Positions 22,904-36,000 of a stretch of DNA of 64,000 bases are shown here, in pieces (position 1 is the stretch's first letter; every line of letters starts with the position of its first letter). The translations under genes were made by a program, and so were the position numbers. The stretch lies in assembly GCF_014851395.1 (NCBI RefSeq), contig NW_024040928.1, forward strand, positions 11,681,943-11,745,942, read 5' to 3'. Origin of the DNA: Micropterus salmoides (lineage: Eukaryota; Chordata; Actinopteri; Centrarchiformes; Centrarchidae). Below the pieces are notes generated by a model, which ran no database searches, had not been told where the DNA came from, and was given only the letters and a program-made list of their open reading frames with translations.

Positions 22904-25900
22904 AAAAATCAAAATTCTCATAATGATAAAGATTATAAAGATGAAACTGTCAAATGTGTGGCATTTTGCTTGACAATCGACTAACTGTTGCAGCTGTAGT
23001 TACTTCTAATTTAGTTTGTGTCCCCCTCAAGGCCTTTCCCCCCACTGGGAACCATTAGTGCATGCTTGGAGTACATGCCATCTGGTAGAAGTGGATGAAA
23101 TGGATACAATTTTCTGTTGTGATGTAGTGATTTTAGATTGTGATATTGATATATGTTGTAATATACAGTAGTAAAGTTTCCGGACATTCTATCTTTCTAT
23201 CTAGGAGTTTGTGCTTCTGGCTAATCTACTGGGTTAAATACCTGACAAATAAAGTTACATACATTAGTCCTGCTCATTCAGGTGTAACAGAGAGAGATAG
23301 AAAAGGGATTGAAATACTGTAACAGTACGTCAAAATATCTGGCTATAGGACAATCTGTATCTCCTTGTTTTATTGTCATATTTTCCCAGCCTATATCAAC
23401 TGCTTATTTAAACTTAAAGGAGCAATCAACATCATCGGCAGTATCTAAACTTTTTGTCAGTTGTTGTTTTTAGTGCGCCACATGTAGGTTTATTGCCCAC
23501 TTGTGTAGGCAAGTGGACAGTTTGAATACTCATACAGTCCCACTCATTGTGACATGAGGCTGCGCTGAAACACAGACAACACTCTGAGGTAGCTTACATG
23601 TGCGCTTGTGCCAGAATCTTCACAACCAGTATTTGTCAAAATTATGTTTCCTTGTTATTGCAGTGGCCAGTTTTTGGTGAGCCAACAGCTGTGGTTTTTA
23701 TTATGATTACGGCATACCAGCAAAGAACTAAGTCAAGGCCAAGGTCGTGGTTTGCCTCACTATCCTGCTTCTTGTCTGGTTATTAATTGGTACTAATATT
23801 ATATATTAAAATGTTTGGATTGTCAAAATAGCGCTCATGGATATTTTCTGCAGACACGTGTATCTTTTTTTATCTGGGTTACAAGTGGGTATCAGAGAGG
23901 ATAGGAGCTTTTCTAAAGACTTTGTTTTTTGCTGAATGTTTTACCCAGGACGTATACGTGCATTTCTTTTTAAGCTGTTTAGGGTGCAGCAGATGTCCTC
24001 TGCTAAATGTCATCCAACTGTTCCCTCTTGTGAAGCAACTTGATGCTAGGTAGACAATAGCTAAGAGTTGAACCCAGGGTTTAAAATGCAACCTTTTCAT
24101 GAAACTTTGATGGTCCTGTGGGGAAGTTGGACCTTTTGGCGATTACAGTGCAAAGAGAAAAGAAGGTCTTTGGGATGCAGCTAACCATGTGAAACATGCA
24201 GTGTGAAAATGGTTCCCGGCGCCCAGTGCTTCTTCATTACAGCAACTCAGCCGTTTCACAAAGTAAATCCACTACTTCTGCATGAAAGATTTAGAATAGA
24301 CAACTACACCAAAATAGCCTGTAAACACCTCTCTTTCCTTTCACCCAGCTCTCTCTCTCTCTCTCTCTCAGGCCCTGTCCTGGCATGTCCTGTTGTTTCA
24401 CTGAAACGTGATGGTTGTTGTCCATTAAGCAGAGAGATGTGATTATGCAGTGTGACAAAAAAGCTGCACTGGTGGTTAGTAAGCTACTAAAGTTGACAAG
24501 CCGTTCAGACTCTCACTGCGTCACTCCCCAATAAGGAAATCCCATGTTTACCCTGTGTTCATGACCTGATGTCTTCACTTATCTGCAATCAAAACACATC
24601 CCAAGGTAGCTTCTGATAGCTCAGCACAAAGAATGTGCTTGAAGGAGCCACAGACTGTGGACTGAAAAGGATTTGTTTTTCTAGACGTTGGTGGTTGAGT
24701 TTAATTTAGCTGACTGTTCTGCAAGACACAAGATATTGCATGGTGTGAAAAAATGTATCTGCGTCTGTTAGGCCATGCTACTCTGAAACACACGTCCCAT
24801 TTCACTGCCAGTCTACTGAAATATTGTACTTATTTTACTGCCATATGAAAGAAAAAATTACTCGATATTTACCTGCATTTCTCATCAATTCAGGTATAAG
24901 AGGATCCCTTGGCATTTGAAATTTCATGCTAAAAATGTATTTGCCTAAAGTCTAGACATATTTTTCACAGTTCTTCATAGCAGTAATATCTTGCTCATTC
25001 TTATGTCACATGTTATGCAAAGCAGACTTTTAGTCAGACAGTCTTGACAATCACTCATCTGTCTTATCAGATATGCAGTGCTGGAGCTGTGGACATCAGT
25101 ACAGTTGGTATTTGTAAGCTTAAAAATAATTTTGTCACTCACTAAAATGATGAGTCTGTCCATCTAATTCACTTGTAGATTCCCTTCCTGAAGCTCACAT
25201 CCCAACCATTTTGATTCAGAAACTAAAATGTTTGGTTTTGGTTCCCGAAGGTCTCTTTCTTACGTTTAACTAGACCCTTGTGCTGTTGTGGTCAACCGAT
25301 TGCTGATGACCCATTGCAATGCTGATTTTTAGAGAGCAGAGCTGATGAAAATTTTAATTACTCCATGCAGAGTACATGGTTATTTTATCCAGTAATGTGT
25401 TGTTTCAGATAGACTTTTTTATTCATTCGTTTTTTAATTAATTAGTAAGAGAAACATATATTGGGTTCTGCTGTAGATTTCAGAATGTGACTGGTGTCAT
25501 AGGAGAGCGGCGTACAGTTTGTCGTGACATCATTCAACTGCATTATTCCCAACAGTATAGCAATATATGTTTAACACTAGATGTGCTATAATTTAGGATG
25601 ATTAATCGGTGCAGATTATCTCAAAATGCCAGATATCGGCCCCATTAATCGGCCGACCGATTATTCGGTTGCACAGCTAAAGATCAGTACATGACTTTCT
25701 TGAAAACCAAGTTTAACAAGTTGATTTTAAATCATATGATAAATAAATAAATAAGTCACATGTTTTTGATTCTGTCTCGCTCCATGCCATTAGCGACAAG
25801 TCTGTTTCAAGACATCCGTAAAATATTTGAACAAAGGACCTTTTCAAACGAGGGTCCTGTGACATGAGAATGACTTACAGTGTCTTGAAACAAAATCTGA

Positions 25901-26865
25901 ATACAAGAGCGCCGAAGTGTCATAGTGAACACGCAGAAGGAGAATTGCTCATTCGGTCACTTTGGGTGTCTCCACACATCTTAATCTGCATTTTCGCCAT
26001 CCTTTACCCCTCTGTCTCGCTACCCTTCTCCTTCTATGTTTAATTCTGCTGCTGCTACGTTTTATCTGTTTTATCCCTCTCTACCTCCCTGCCTCACTTT
26101 ACCCTCTGCCTCCTGCCCTTTCTCATTCTCCCTCTCTGAATGTGTCTATGTATTGCCATGTTTCTGCCCTTTTCCATGTGCCTCCCTCATTTTCTCCCTG
26201 AAAGAATGTTACCTTAAAGTTATTTTTTATTTTTAGACCAAAGCAAATTTCAAACAGACAGCGTGGAGCTACAGGGTCGAGGTGAGCCAAAGATTGCCAC
26301 AGTTTGGTCAGGCTGAACTTTGGCCATTGTGTTGCTGCTCCTTTTAGAACATAGTGGGGTACAACTGTGAAACAAGAGTACGAAAGGTTCATACAGTTAA
26401 ATATGTTAACTTAGTTGGAAAGGAGGAATTCAAAGGCCGAAGGGACTCAAGGACGAAGACAAACATGAGTTTGAATAAAATTAACATTATACACATGCGG
26501 CTTCTACGAAACATGAAACAATAGAAAAGGCTAATTGTATCCAGTGAGTGGAACATGTCCCTTTCTCATTTTCTTGCAATATGGTTCTCTATCTCTGCCT
26601 GTCCCTCTTTCTAACCCCTTTCCTTTATTTTTAATCCCAGCTCGAACACAGATATCTTTCATTTTGAGTTCACGACAAGACTACATGAGTTATCTTCTTT
26701 GTCCATGACGCAGTTAGATCACTTTCCAGGAATGGAAAATTGAACTTCAAGTGTCTGTCCTTTTTGGAAAAAGGCTTTTATTTTCTCATGTTGTTACGCA
26801 CTCCGTGCTTTTTCTATAATCGGAAAGGTTGGCCAGAGTAAAATGAACTCTCCTCTTCCTTTCAG

Positions 26866-27017
26866 CGGTGAGTGCAGATTTTCCTGCAGTGCGGAGCTGC
26901 CGCTGCTGACTGAATGCAGGGGACACACTGAAAGCTGTTCTCCAGACCTCCCTGCTGCTTAAGGGGAGACTGCCAGATGTGTACCCAGCACTCAAAACCC
27001 CTGGCCTGGCCGTGGGG
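26866..27017 (+). other. itpkb: itpkb exon 2, 5' UTR part, with uORFs
   Basis: The acceptor TCTCCTCTTCCTTTCAG ends at 26865. The untranslated part contains an ATG at 26924 (5 codons) and an ATG at 26977 that opens a 19-codon uORF. The latter overlaps the main start and stops at 27034-27036, 16-18 bases past the main ATG. The uORF ATG has a poor context (C at -3, T at +4) while the main ATG has G at both -3 and +4, so leaky scanning is expected. Confidence 0.55.
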
Positions 27018-27064
27018 ATGGCAGCCTCTGCCCTGAACCTGAACGGCCTTGGAGTCATGAACAG
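27018..27064 (+). CDS. itpkb: itpkb coding exon 1 (start exon)
   Basis: Encodes MAASALNLNGLGVMN and two bases of the next Ser codon; donor CAG|GTCAGT. This start is chosen because the peptide aligns with the start of mammalian ITPKB (MA-ALN-L--MNS) and the context is strong (G at -3 and +4). The in-frame GTG at 26979 is not needed. Confidence 0.85.
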
Positions 27065-30000
27065 GTCAGTTTTTTTCCTATGGTACATTTTGCCTTTTGT
27101 TGTTTTGAGACGGCACCGTTTCCCTGGAGAGTTTTTGTACAGGAAATGCATATTTGAAACATGTTCGGTCAGTATGGCTTGGTGCAGCTATGAGGCTGTT
27201 AGACTGGACTGGTGACATTACTTTTTTTTATAATACAACAGACAGACAGAACTTCCTTTTAAGAGGCAGAAACCTCGAGCAGAACCACGGCTCAGGGTGG
27301 GCGGCCATCTGCCTCGACCGGTTGGGGTTGGGGGAAAAGAGAGAGAGAGAGAGTTTGAAATACAGACAGTAAAGGTTGTAGTGGTACAGACTGAAAATGA
27401 ATAATGGTACAGATAATTATAGTAATGTTAATGATAATAATAATAACAATAGTACTAGTAATAACAAGTGTAGCAGAGGGTGTCGAGCAGGAACATGGTA
27501 GCAGCAGATCCAGACTCCACAGCTCCAGAGCCAGAAACACCTGCAGAAAGCAAAAAAATTATAAAGTCGTCCTGCTGCCATGTTGATCATTACATTAAAA
27601 TATTGTCTAATCACTTGTAGAGATGCATAAAATATGCCTTTATTCAGCAGGCCATTTCTCTATTACTTTGATTCTGTAATGTCAGCTTTTGGAGTTCCAT
27701 GCTATGAATGTATTGATGATTGGTTTGTTGTAATCAGATTACCATGTAATTACTTCAAAGTCCTAATGGTTAGACATTCTGTTTTGTCATGTGAGACTAA
27801 CATTATTTAAGTTTTTAACATGTAATCTTCTACAGTATGACACGTTTAGGTTTAAGAGGCAACAAGATGTAACACATATATTACTATGATAAACAACCTT
27901 CCCCTCTCCTCACCCCGTCCCATCCTATTCTATCCTCTCCACAGCAGTAATCAGTTTCACACCCAGCCAGGTTCCTCCAGTACCACCTCAGGAGCTAGAA
28001 CCAGTCCAGTCGGTCGACCTGTGCTGCCGGTTCCAGAGCGGAGCACCTACTGTCAGTTACTGGGTGGGGGAGCGCTTGGTGGAGGTGTCTACAGCCCAAC
28101 CAGCCCTCAGGTAACTCAGTTGTCACATCCAGCCTGTGGGAGCAAATTTGAAAACATTGTTTTCTTGAATAGATGAATTTATTAGACAGTAAAACACTTT
28201 TTTTGGTTTTGCTGCTACTGCCTTACTTGGTCTGGTATGATCAGTAGCTTATGGTGGCTAATGTTGGTTTGTGTAACTTGCATTTACTGAGTCAGTTTGC
28301 TGACGATACAACTCTTCTACTTGCGCTACTGTTTCACTACGTTTTAGCATTTACCGTGATGAAATAATTTTCTCTTGTGGCTACAGTGGCCACTAAAGTT
28401 ACATAATCCCACTTTAAAGAAAACACAGAAATAACTGGAAAAATAAAGGAAAGAAGAATAAGTAACTGCTTTTGTTTGTACTGATAGGTTTTTCAGCATG
28501 TTGCTAAATAACTGAAGATCATTGTCTCTAAACCCGTGTATTAACATCTACTGATATGAGCGAGTCATTTTTGAGGGGCGCCCCTTATCCCGTTTTGTGT
28601 TTGCTCCTAGACGAGCCCTCGAAACCTGGGTCGAACCTTTGTCTTCCCCCCTTCATCCTCGCTCTCCCCCAGCCACACCCCTCATGCTCGCTCCCCTTCC
28701 CCGCGAAGCCCAGAGCTCCTGGGAGTCAATGTGGGCCAGCGAGTCCGACGACTGAGCTCACCCGGCGGTGAGGAGAGAGAGGAAGGCGAAAGGCAGGAGG
28801 ATTGGGGAGGAGAGACAGCAGGAGGAGAGAGGCGAGAGGAGAGGAGACGCCAGGCACAGCTGCTGCAGATACACAGAGAGCTGCAGAACGTTGAGGTGAT
28901 TTTACACGTGCCTCTCTCTTCTTTGTTTCTTTAACTGTATACGTCTACATCTACCCCTTTGTCTGCCTTTATCTAGAAATGCAATCATTTAGCAATATGG
29001 AGCAATGTATTCAAACTCTAAAGGATTAACTACATTATTCTGATTAGTTGGGCCAGTCAGAACAATACAAGTAAAAAATACTCTGAGCTGTGGTGATCCC
29101 AAAATGCAACAGTTATTCATTATTTGAAGGCTGAGCAGAACAAAAGGAAAAAGCTGGTAAACCACATGAGTGTTAGGACTGATGCTGATGCAGAATTCAG
29201 CTGTTTCTTTTACTTTTGTTTCTATTTTTATTTTTTCTTAAAGGATAATACTCAGTATCATACTTAATAATAATTGATTTCCAGTCCATTATCATCTATC
29301 ATTCCTAAAATCAGATAATAGTCTCTCCAGTTATTGATCTTGTGAGTCAATGTGACTTTTGTTAACTTGTGAATAAATATTAATTACAATTAAACATTAA
29401 TTACACTAAAGATAGACAAAAATGTGATTCTCAGGTTTAGTATCAATACAGGTTATTTGTTGCATTTGTACTCCTTCTCTTCTTTGTATTTTGTTGAAAG
29501 CCAGCCTACATTTTTACTAATTTGTTTGAAACTGCAGTCATACAATAGATTTGTAGCTTGCCAACACTTCATTTTTCAAGACAGTCTGCCAAACATGAGA
29601 AACCACTAGAGTTGAGGCTCATTTATTTTTCATTTATTACATTGCTAGGATATTACAAGGATATTTTGCCATTTTTGTCATGTCAGTTTATCAGTCTTAC
29701 ATCAGCAAAGGTTTCACTGATAGCAGTGCACCTGTGAAATGATAAGCAGCCTAAGCCAAATATGACAAAAAAAAGTAAACTTCTCTACAGTTAGACCAAG
29801 GAAACCAAAGTGTAGCTGCATTAAGTCCCTTATTTTTTCTGTGTCTTTCAGGTCAGGGGAAAAGTGGGCATTTTCGAGGCCCATATTTCTGGAATTCGTG
29901 CCCAGGTGTTTAACAGCGAGCTCCAGCGCAGCCCTCGGTCTCCAAGACGAACCCTTGAATGCTCAGTGACCCACCCACAGGAGAGTAAAGTTTTTCCTGT

Positions 30001-33000
30001 TGTTCAAAATGGAAGAGAAAGGGAGGGAGAAACTATGGAAGGAGAAATGAGAGAAGGAGGGAATGAAGGTGAGAAGGACAGCAGTGCTACTAAAACGAAC
30101 ACTGAGAACAAGACACTGATTGATCAAAATGGCCGGCATTTAGAATCAACAATGCAAACTCCCTGTTTAGATGGACCGTTTGCTGTTCAGGACTCCCTTG
30201 AGACATTAAATCCAAATGCAACAACAGACAGAGAGATAAAAGAGGGTGAAAGACTGCGGAAAAAGGAGGGAGAAAAAGATGCATGGGAGGTAGAAAATGA
30301 AATAATGCTGCGAGACGAAAGTCAACGGACAGAGAGCAAAGTGACAGATGAGAAAGAGGGCCGGTTGTGTCTTGAGACACTGCGCCAGACAGAGGCAAAA
30401 AGATTGGAGGTTAACCCTGAAACCACTGCTTTTCCTCGGGCACAGAGTAGTGAGAGCTCCCCTTGTTTGCTGGACATCACAGATCACGGCTCGAACCACT
30501 CTCCCTCCATACCTGCAGTCATAATAACAGACCATGGTTTGGAAAGTCAACCTCAAACTTCTGAAGGCCCCGGCTCAGACCAGGGACTATGCAGCTCCCC
30601 TAGTCCCAGTTCCAGCCCTGTCCCTGGGCCGAACTCTTCAAACCGCTCCCTCAGGAAGCTGTCGTCCTCCTCTGCCTCCTCGGCTGGTTTCTCCTCGTCT
30701 TGGGAAGAGTCGGAGGAGGATGTTTCCAGTGATACAGAGAAAGGAGAGCAGCTTCTCAACCCTGCACTCCTCAGTTCCAAACAGAAAGCGGTAAGTGGAG
30801 TCAAGTGAGAGTGTGTCTGCCAGTGTGTTTGCTTGGATCTACAACCTGCCTGCGATTCACTAGAGCTTTTGTAGTTTCAAATGGCAATGGGCTTTGGAGA
30901 CTACATTATATCATCCACATGGAAAAAGTCAGAGAACAGGTCTGCCGGTTGGTTTGTCGGTGGGTCACTTTGGTCCAGACTGAAATATCTTAACAACTAT
31001 TAGATGGATTGCCATGACATTTGGTACAGATATTCATGGTCCCCAGAGGATGAATCCTACTTTGGTAATCCCCTTACTTTTCCTGTAGCGCCACCTGCAG
31101 GTCAAGCCTTTTATCTATCCTGTGAAATATCTCAACATCTACCTCATCATTTGTACATTAAGCTAGCATTTTCTTAGTGCGCTAACACACCAAACTAAGA
31201 TGGTGAACATGGTAAACATACCTAATAAACATTGGCATGTTAGCATTGTCATTGTAAGCATACTAGCATGCTGATGTCAGCATTCAAAGATAGACTTTAT
31301 AAAAGAAGTGGACGAAGCGTTTTAAAGCCTCGAGGCTGGCATTTTGGCAGTTGCCATCTTGGTTTTTGGAACCAGAAGTGACCATATTTGGACAAGAGGA
31401 TTGAGCTAGCTAGCTTGGTTTGTAAGGTGCATCTGTAATTCACATTAACTGTAACGTGTTACAGACTAAAAACAAAATGCAGCTACTTACCAGAAAAAAT
31501 CCAGACTCCTTACAATTCTTGTCGATCACAAGGTAACCACACCCTAAAGCATACCCTGCTTTATCATCTATGTTCCCATAAATGGGACCATAATTTACTA
31601 AATGAACATCATGCTGTTTTTAAGAAGACTTGAAACTAGAGATTGAGACCATAAACTCATTAGGAAAGTGTTCACAGAGGTAATAAATCAAGTAAGATTG
31701 TCATTAAGTCCAATGCAATTGGACTTCTTTTTGCAGCCAGTGGAGTGGCTGCATGCTGGTCTTTAGAAAGAATGCAGGTTTAAGACACTTTTGCATTGGC
31801 TTCAGTTATCAGACCCGGAGGTTGCAGCTTGCATTTAACTAAACGCACCCCTGTCCCTAAGCACAGGCTCACAAAGCCAGAAGCATGGCTGTAGACTTGT
31901 ACAGTTGAATTTTAAATGTCAGCTGAAATAAAGGTTCAGCTGTACAGAAATACAGATTCACAATACAGAAGTATTCATATTTGTGAAAAGTGAAAAGTCC
32001 TGTAAGTTCCTTGGTGGCAACCTTGATGTTTTTGATCATTTTAAATAATCTAAAGAGCTTGAATTGGCAATTTTGCAGCTAATCTTGCCATATTGGGAAA
32101 GACTGGGTGTATTGACGCGGGTCTCTGTTAACGATTGTGCCTCAGAATGTGTGTATGTCAGTGTATGTGTGTTTGAATGTGCCTGTGCATGTTGCTGGGT
32201 GCTCTTGTGTCAAATTGGCCAGAGCATTCTGCCTGAGTAATGGTTGACATTCACAGTAACAAAGCTAGCTCTGTGCCCCGACCTGTGTGTGTGTGTGTGT
32301 GTGTGTGGGTGTGTTTTTAGTGTGTGGGTAATGTGAGGGAGTGTGTGAGAGCGAGCACGGGTGATAGAAAAAGGGAAAGCAAAGAGAATTTGCCAGTCAC
32401 ACACACTTAGGCTTTGCCTGCATTTGGATGCCGTTCAAAGAGGAGGCTGAAGCCTGTTTGGGTATGCATGTGTGTAGGTGGGTGGGCGGATGTGTTTTTA
32501 TTTGTAGCCAGGATAAGTTCACGAGGCCATCTCACTTCTGCTTTGAAACACGATTTAACGAAGGATTGTATAACTGATTTTTACCCTTGTTTCTTAAACA
32601 ATGTGCCAGTCCCAAAAGTGGCCCTTTTTTAGGACTTCACACTGCAAAAATATTTTCTTTTTGGGTTTGCTTAAGAAATGAAATGCTCACAATCAATCAG
32701 TTAACTATCAAACTATAAAACGTTGTAGAATATGTAATTTGGAGATGTGGTCCTTCTAATGGTTCAGACTTAATTTTCCATGTTAGCTTTCATTATGAGA
32801 GGCAGCAGCAACAAAAGAAAATTAAATGTTCTTGTCAAAATCATATTTCAGTGAGATTTATGATTTATGAGGTGTCTTTTTTTTTTTTTGGCATAATTAA
32901 TGGAATGACCCATCCTTAAACCAATGTCACGGATTACAAAATATTTGTTTAAATGAATTTGGCTGATGAATTTGAATAGTGTTTGTTTTGCATATTTCCA

Positions 33001-36000
33001 GTCATTGTTTTTTGGTTAATCCTGGTGAAGAAGGAGACAGAAGCTCCTGCTGGCGGTTGCTGATGACTGGGACAGGGTTTAGTATACTTGTAGAAGGCTG
33101 GATTTCCTCCATGGTGCCACAAAGATCAAAACATGCGGGTAATTCATGTTCTTGTCTGTAGCCTGTCACAGTTCCTGAGTTTAAGGGAACCTGGTGTATG
33201 TGCGCGAGAGGCAAACATGCAGATACACATAAAGCACGCTTGCTTGTGTGGGAGGTATGTAGGATTGAGGACAGGGAGAGATAGAAGAGGAGTGATACTG
33301 AGAGAGGTAAAAAGAGAGGCGAAGAGAGAGACTAGCAGATCGAGACAAACATAAAAGCAGAACGTTGCACAATATTTCTGTATATTAGCTATGTTGTCTT
33401 AAACTGACATTTAAGGAAACATATCTACTCTTCTCGTGGCTTTATTTATTGCAGGACGAACTTGGCTTTATTTGGCGTATAACAATGAACATCACATCCA
33501 GCACACTTTAACAACATTTTACAACATTTTACATACAAGATGTGTAGTGTAGCTCTGGTAGCTCTATATACACAATGAGGTAGCAGAGAAACAGAGAAAA
33601 AATGTGCAAGGAAAGGACAAGTTCCCGCATGCCTGGTGAAAAATAAAAAAAGAATGAGACCAGTGCTTTCTGCAGACTAAATTTGTCATAGTTATAGGTT
33701 TATGTTAAGACTTTTGCGTCATTGTGAATGCATTTGTTATCCTGACGACTGAATTCACCCTTAAGAGTAGTTTTAATGAATTAATGCTCCTTTGTATTAT
33801 TCACCGTAGTAAGCATGACATTTCTTTTTTTTTTTGTATAAACACAGTCAAATACATCTGCTTTGTTATGGTCATTAGCTTTTGGATTATGTCAACTCAT
33901 TTTTTAAGAGTGTATGCGCTTAACTGGTTAGAGGCTAGAAACTGAACAGAGCCATATATAGACACTATTTGGCTGATGTTTTGACTGTTGGGCATTTCTC
34001 CAAGGTTAGAAGGTGCGAATGCGCTGCCAGTGTTTTCCTAGTTCTAGTAAATTGACAGCAAAAGGACACCTGCACTTGATTGGCATCTGTTTCTTTTTTT
34101 ATATTTCTACAAAATGTCTGTTGAGTCCTGGGGAATGAAATAAGAAGAATCTGCCTGCAGCAGTCTTTGGTGAGCTGACACCCAGTTATTTGCTTTAATG
34201 TGTGATTTACCTTTAAGCATCAGCTCCACGCCCTATCAGGGTAGTTTAAACTAAACAGCTAATGATGAAACCTGATAGAGATAACCAGAAATAAAAAATA
34301 CTTTCCATAATAGGCTATTGGGGAGTGCTGCAATTGCACAGGACAATAACAAATTTTTGACTACAAAATGGCCACTTCATCAAAACAGCTGGCCAGATAG
34401 CATTGAAACTGAAGGTTATATGCATAAACAAGATGGAAATAAATAAAAACAAAAAACAAAAAAAAACAAGATGGAAAGACTGACAATAAACAAGAATCAA
34501 TTAATATCCAAATATTTGCACATTCATGTAGATTTACTGCTATTCTCTGTTTTATATCACAATAAAATTGATGTCTTTGTGGATAGACTGTTGAACTAAA
34601 AAAAATCTTTGTAAGTCACCTTGGGCTCTGGGCAATTATTTATCACTGGCTACTTCTTTTTTTTTCTTTTACATTTTATAATCCAATTTTATAATTGTTA
34701 GTTGCAGCAAAACAACTGAACAGTTTGTTTTACACTCTACAACTACAGATACAAACTACAGATATAATTTTATTTTATTTTATTTTATATTAGTGACAGA
34801 TATAATTTTATTTTATTTTATATTAGTGAGAGCTTAAACCTGTACTAGGCACAGAAAACCCCGGCATCACGTTTCAGCTTTTCAGAAAGATTGATGAACG
34901 AAGCCAAAGCTAGTGGAGCAGAAGCTGCAGAAGAACGGAAGAAGTGGGGCAGGACATATGAAGGTCTCACAATAAATGATGCAGGCGGTGCTGCGTTACG
35001 CATGCTGTCTGTAAGCGCATTACAATTTTGGACACATTTTGATACACCTGAGGTCCTTAAAACTCAAGCACACATTATATAAACGGATGTGTCCTTTGGA
35101 CTGAAGACGACACCCATGCTGTTGATACTGTAAAACACATTCTGTTGCACATGCTGACACACCCTCTTACACACTACAACTTTTGCTCATTGTCCTCTGC
35201 AGAACAACACAGTACTGTTAACAGACTGTAACTTTTGTCACTGTTACTGACTCACATCCACTTTTTTGCACGATCCCTTGTGGTCACACTCTGACCCGAA
35301 CATTAATCTTGAACTCCGTTCCACTAAGCAAATCAAACTTTCCAATAACAGAAAAATGATTAGTATTTTTTTTGGTGGACTGGACAAAGACTCATTTTTT
35401 ATGTCCTGAACTGTAACTCAAAGGTGGTCGGCACAAAATATCAGCACACACACACACACACACATTCTGAGACACACACACACTGTGTTTGTACTGCAGT
35501 GGAAAATCTTCACTACCACGGCGGCCGGTTGCCTAGCAACCCTGTGACGTCAAACCGAGTTTCCCTCTCACAGCTGTGTGTGTGTGTGTGTGTGAGACAG
35601 AGAGTCTTTAAGTTTATGAGTGTGTGTCCAACTCTTGTTTGTGTGTGTGTGTGTGTGTGATTTACCATGAGAGGGGAAACACCGGTCAATTCTTTATTTG
35701 GTGTTTCTGTGTGAGCTTGCTGGTAAGAGTGCCTGCATGTGCGTGTTCAAGTTGCCCCCCGGGCCATGGAGGAGTCAGGCTAGCCTGAAGTTAATGAAGC
35801 TGACATTTTGGTTGAAAAAGTATCTGGTGTTGAATCCAGTGCAGAAGTGAAGTGTGGTTTCACATGGTTTCAGAGCTGTGAGAAGACACACTGGGGAAAC
35901 CCTGCTGGATGTGATACACGATTACAAGAGGTTATGCAGAAAAAAGGATTTATAGGACTTAAACAGGTTTCAGGTTAACAAAATCTGTGGAAGTTTTGCT

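Larger units (their letters stand above)
19741..23132. repeat. Inverted repeat pair flanking itpkb exon 1
   Basis: A 71-base segment at 19741-19811 (contains AATCACTACATCACAA and GATGGCATGTACTCC) recurs as its reverse complement at 23062-23132 with about 3 mismatches. The pair encloses 3.25 kb that holds the putative upstream terminal exon, the itpkb promoter and itpkb non-coding exon 1. It may be two copies of a dispersed element. Confidence 0.85.

Noticed and set aside
26979..27017. N-terminally extended itpkb start at 26979
   Set aside because: The codon there is GTG, not ATG. The ATG at 26977 is out of frame. The start at 27018 aligns with the start of mammalian ITPKB and has a strong context.
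30090..30804. Minus-strand ORFs of 83-116 codons within itpkb exon 4
   Set aside because: Antisense shadows of the conserved plus-strand itpkb exon.
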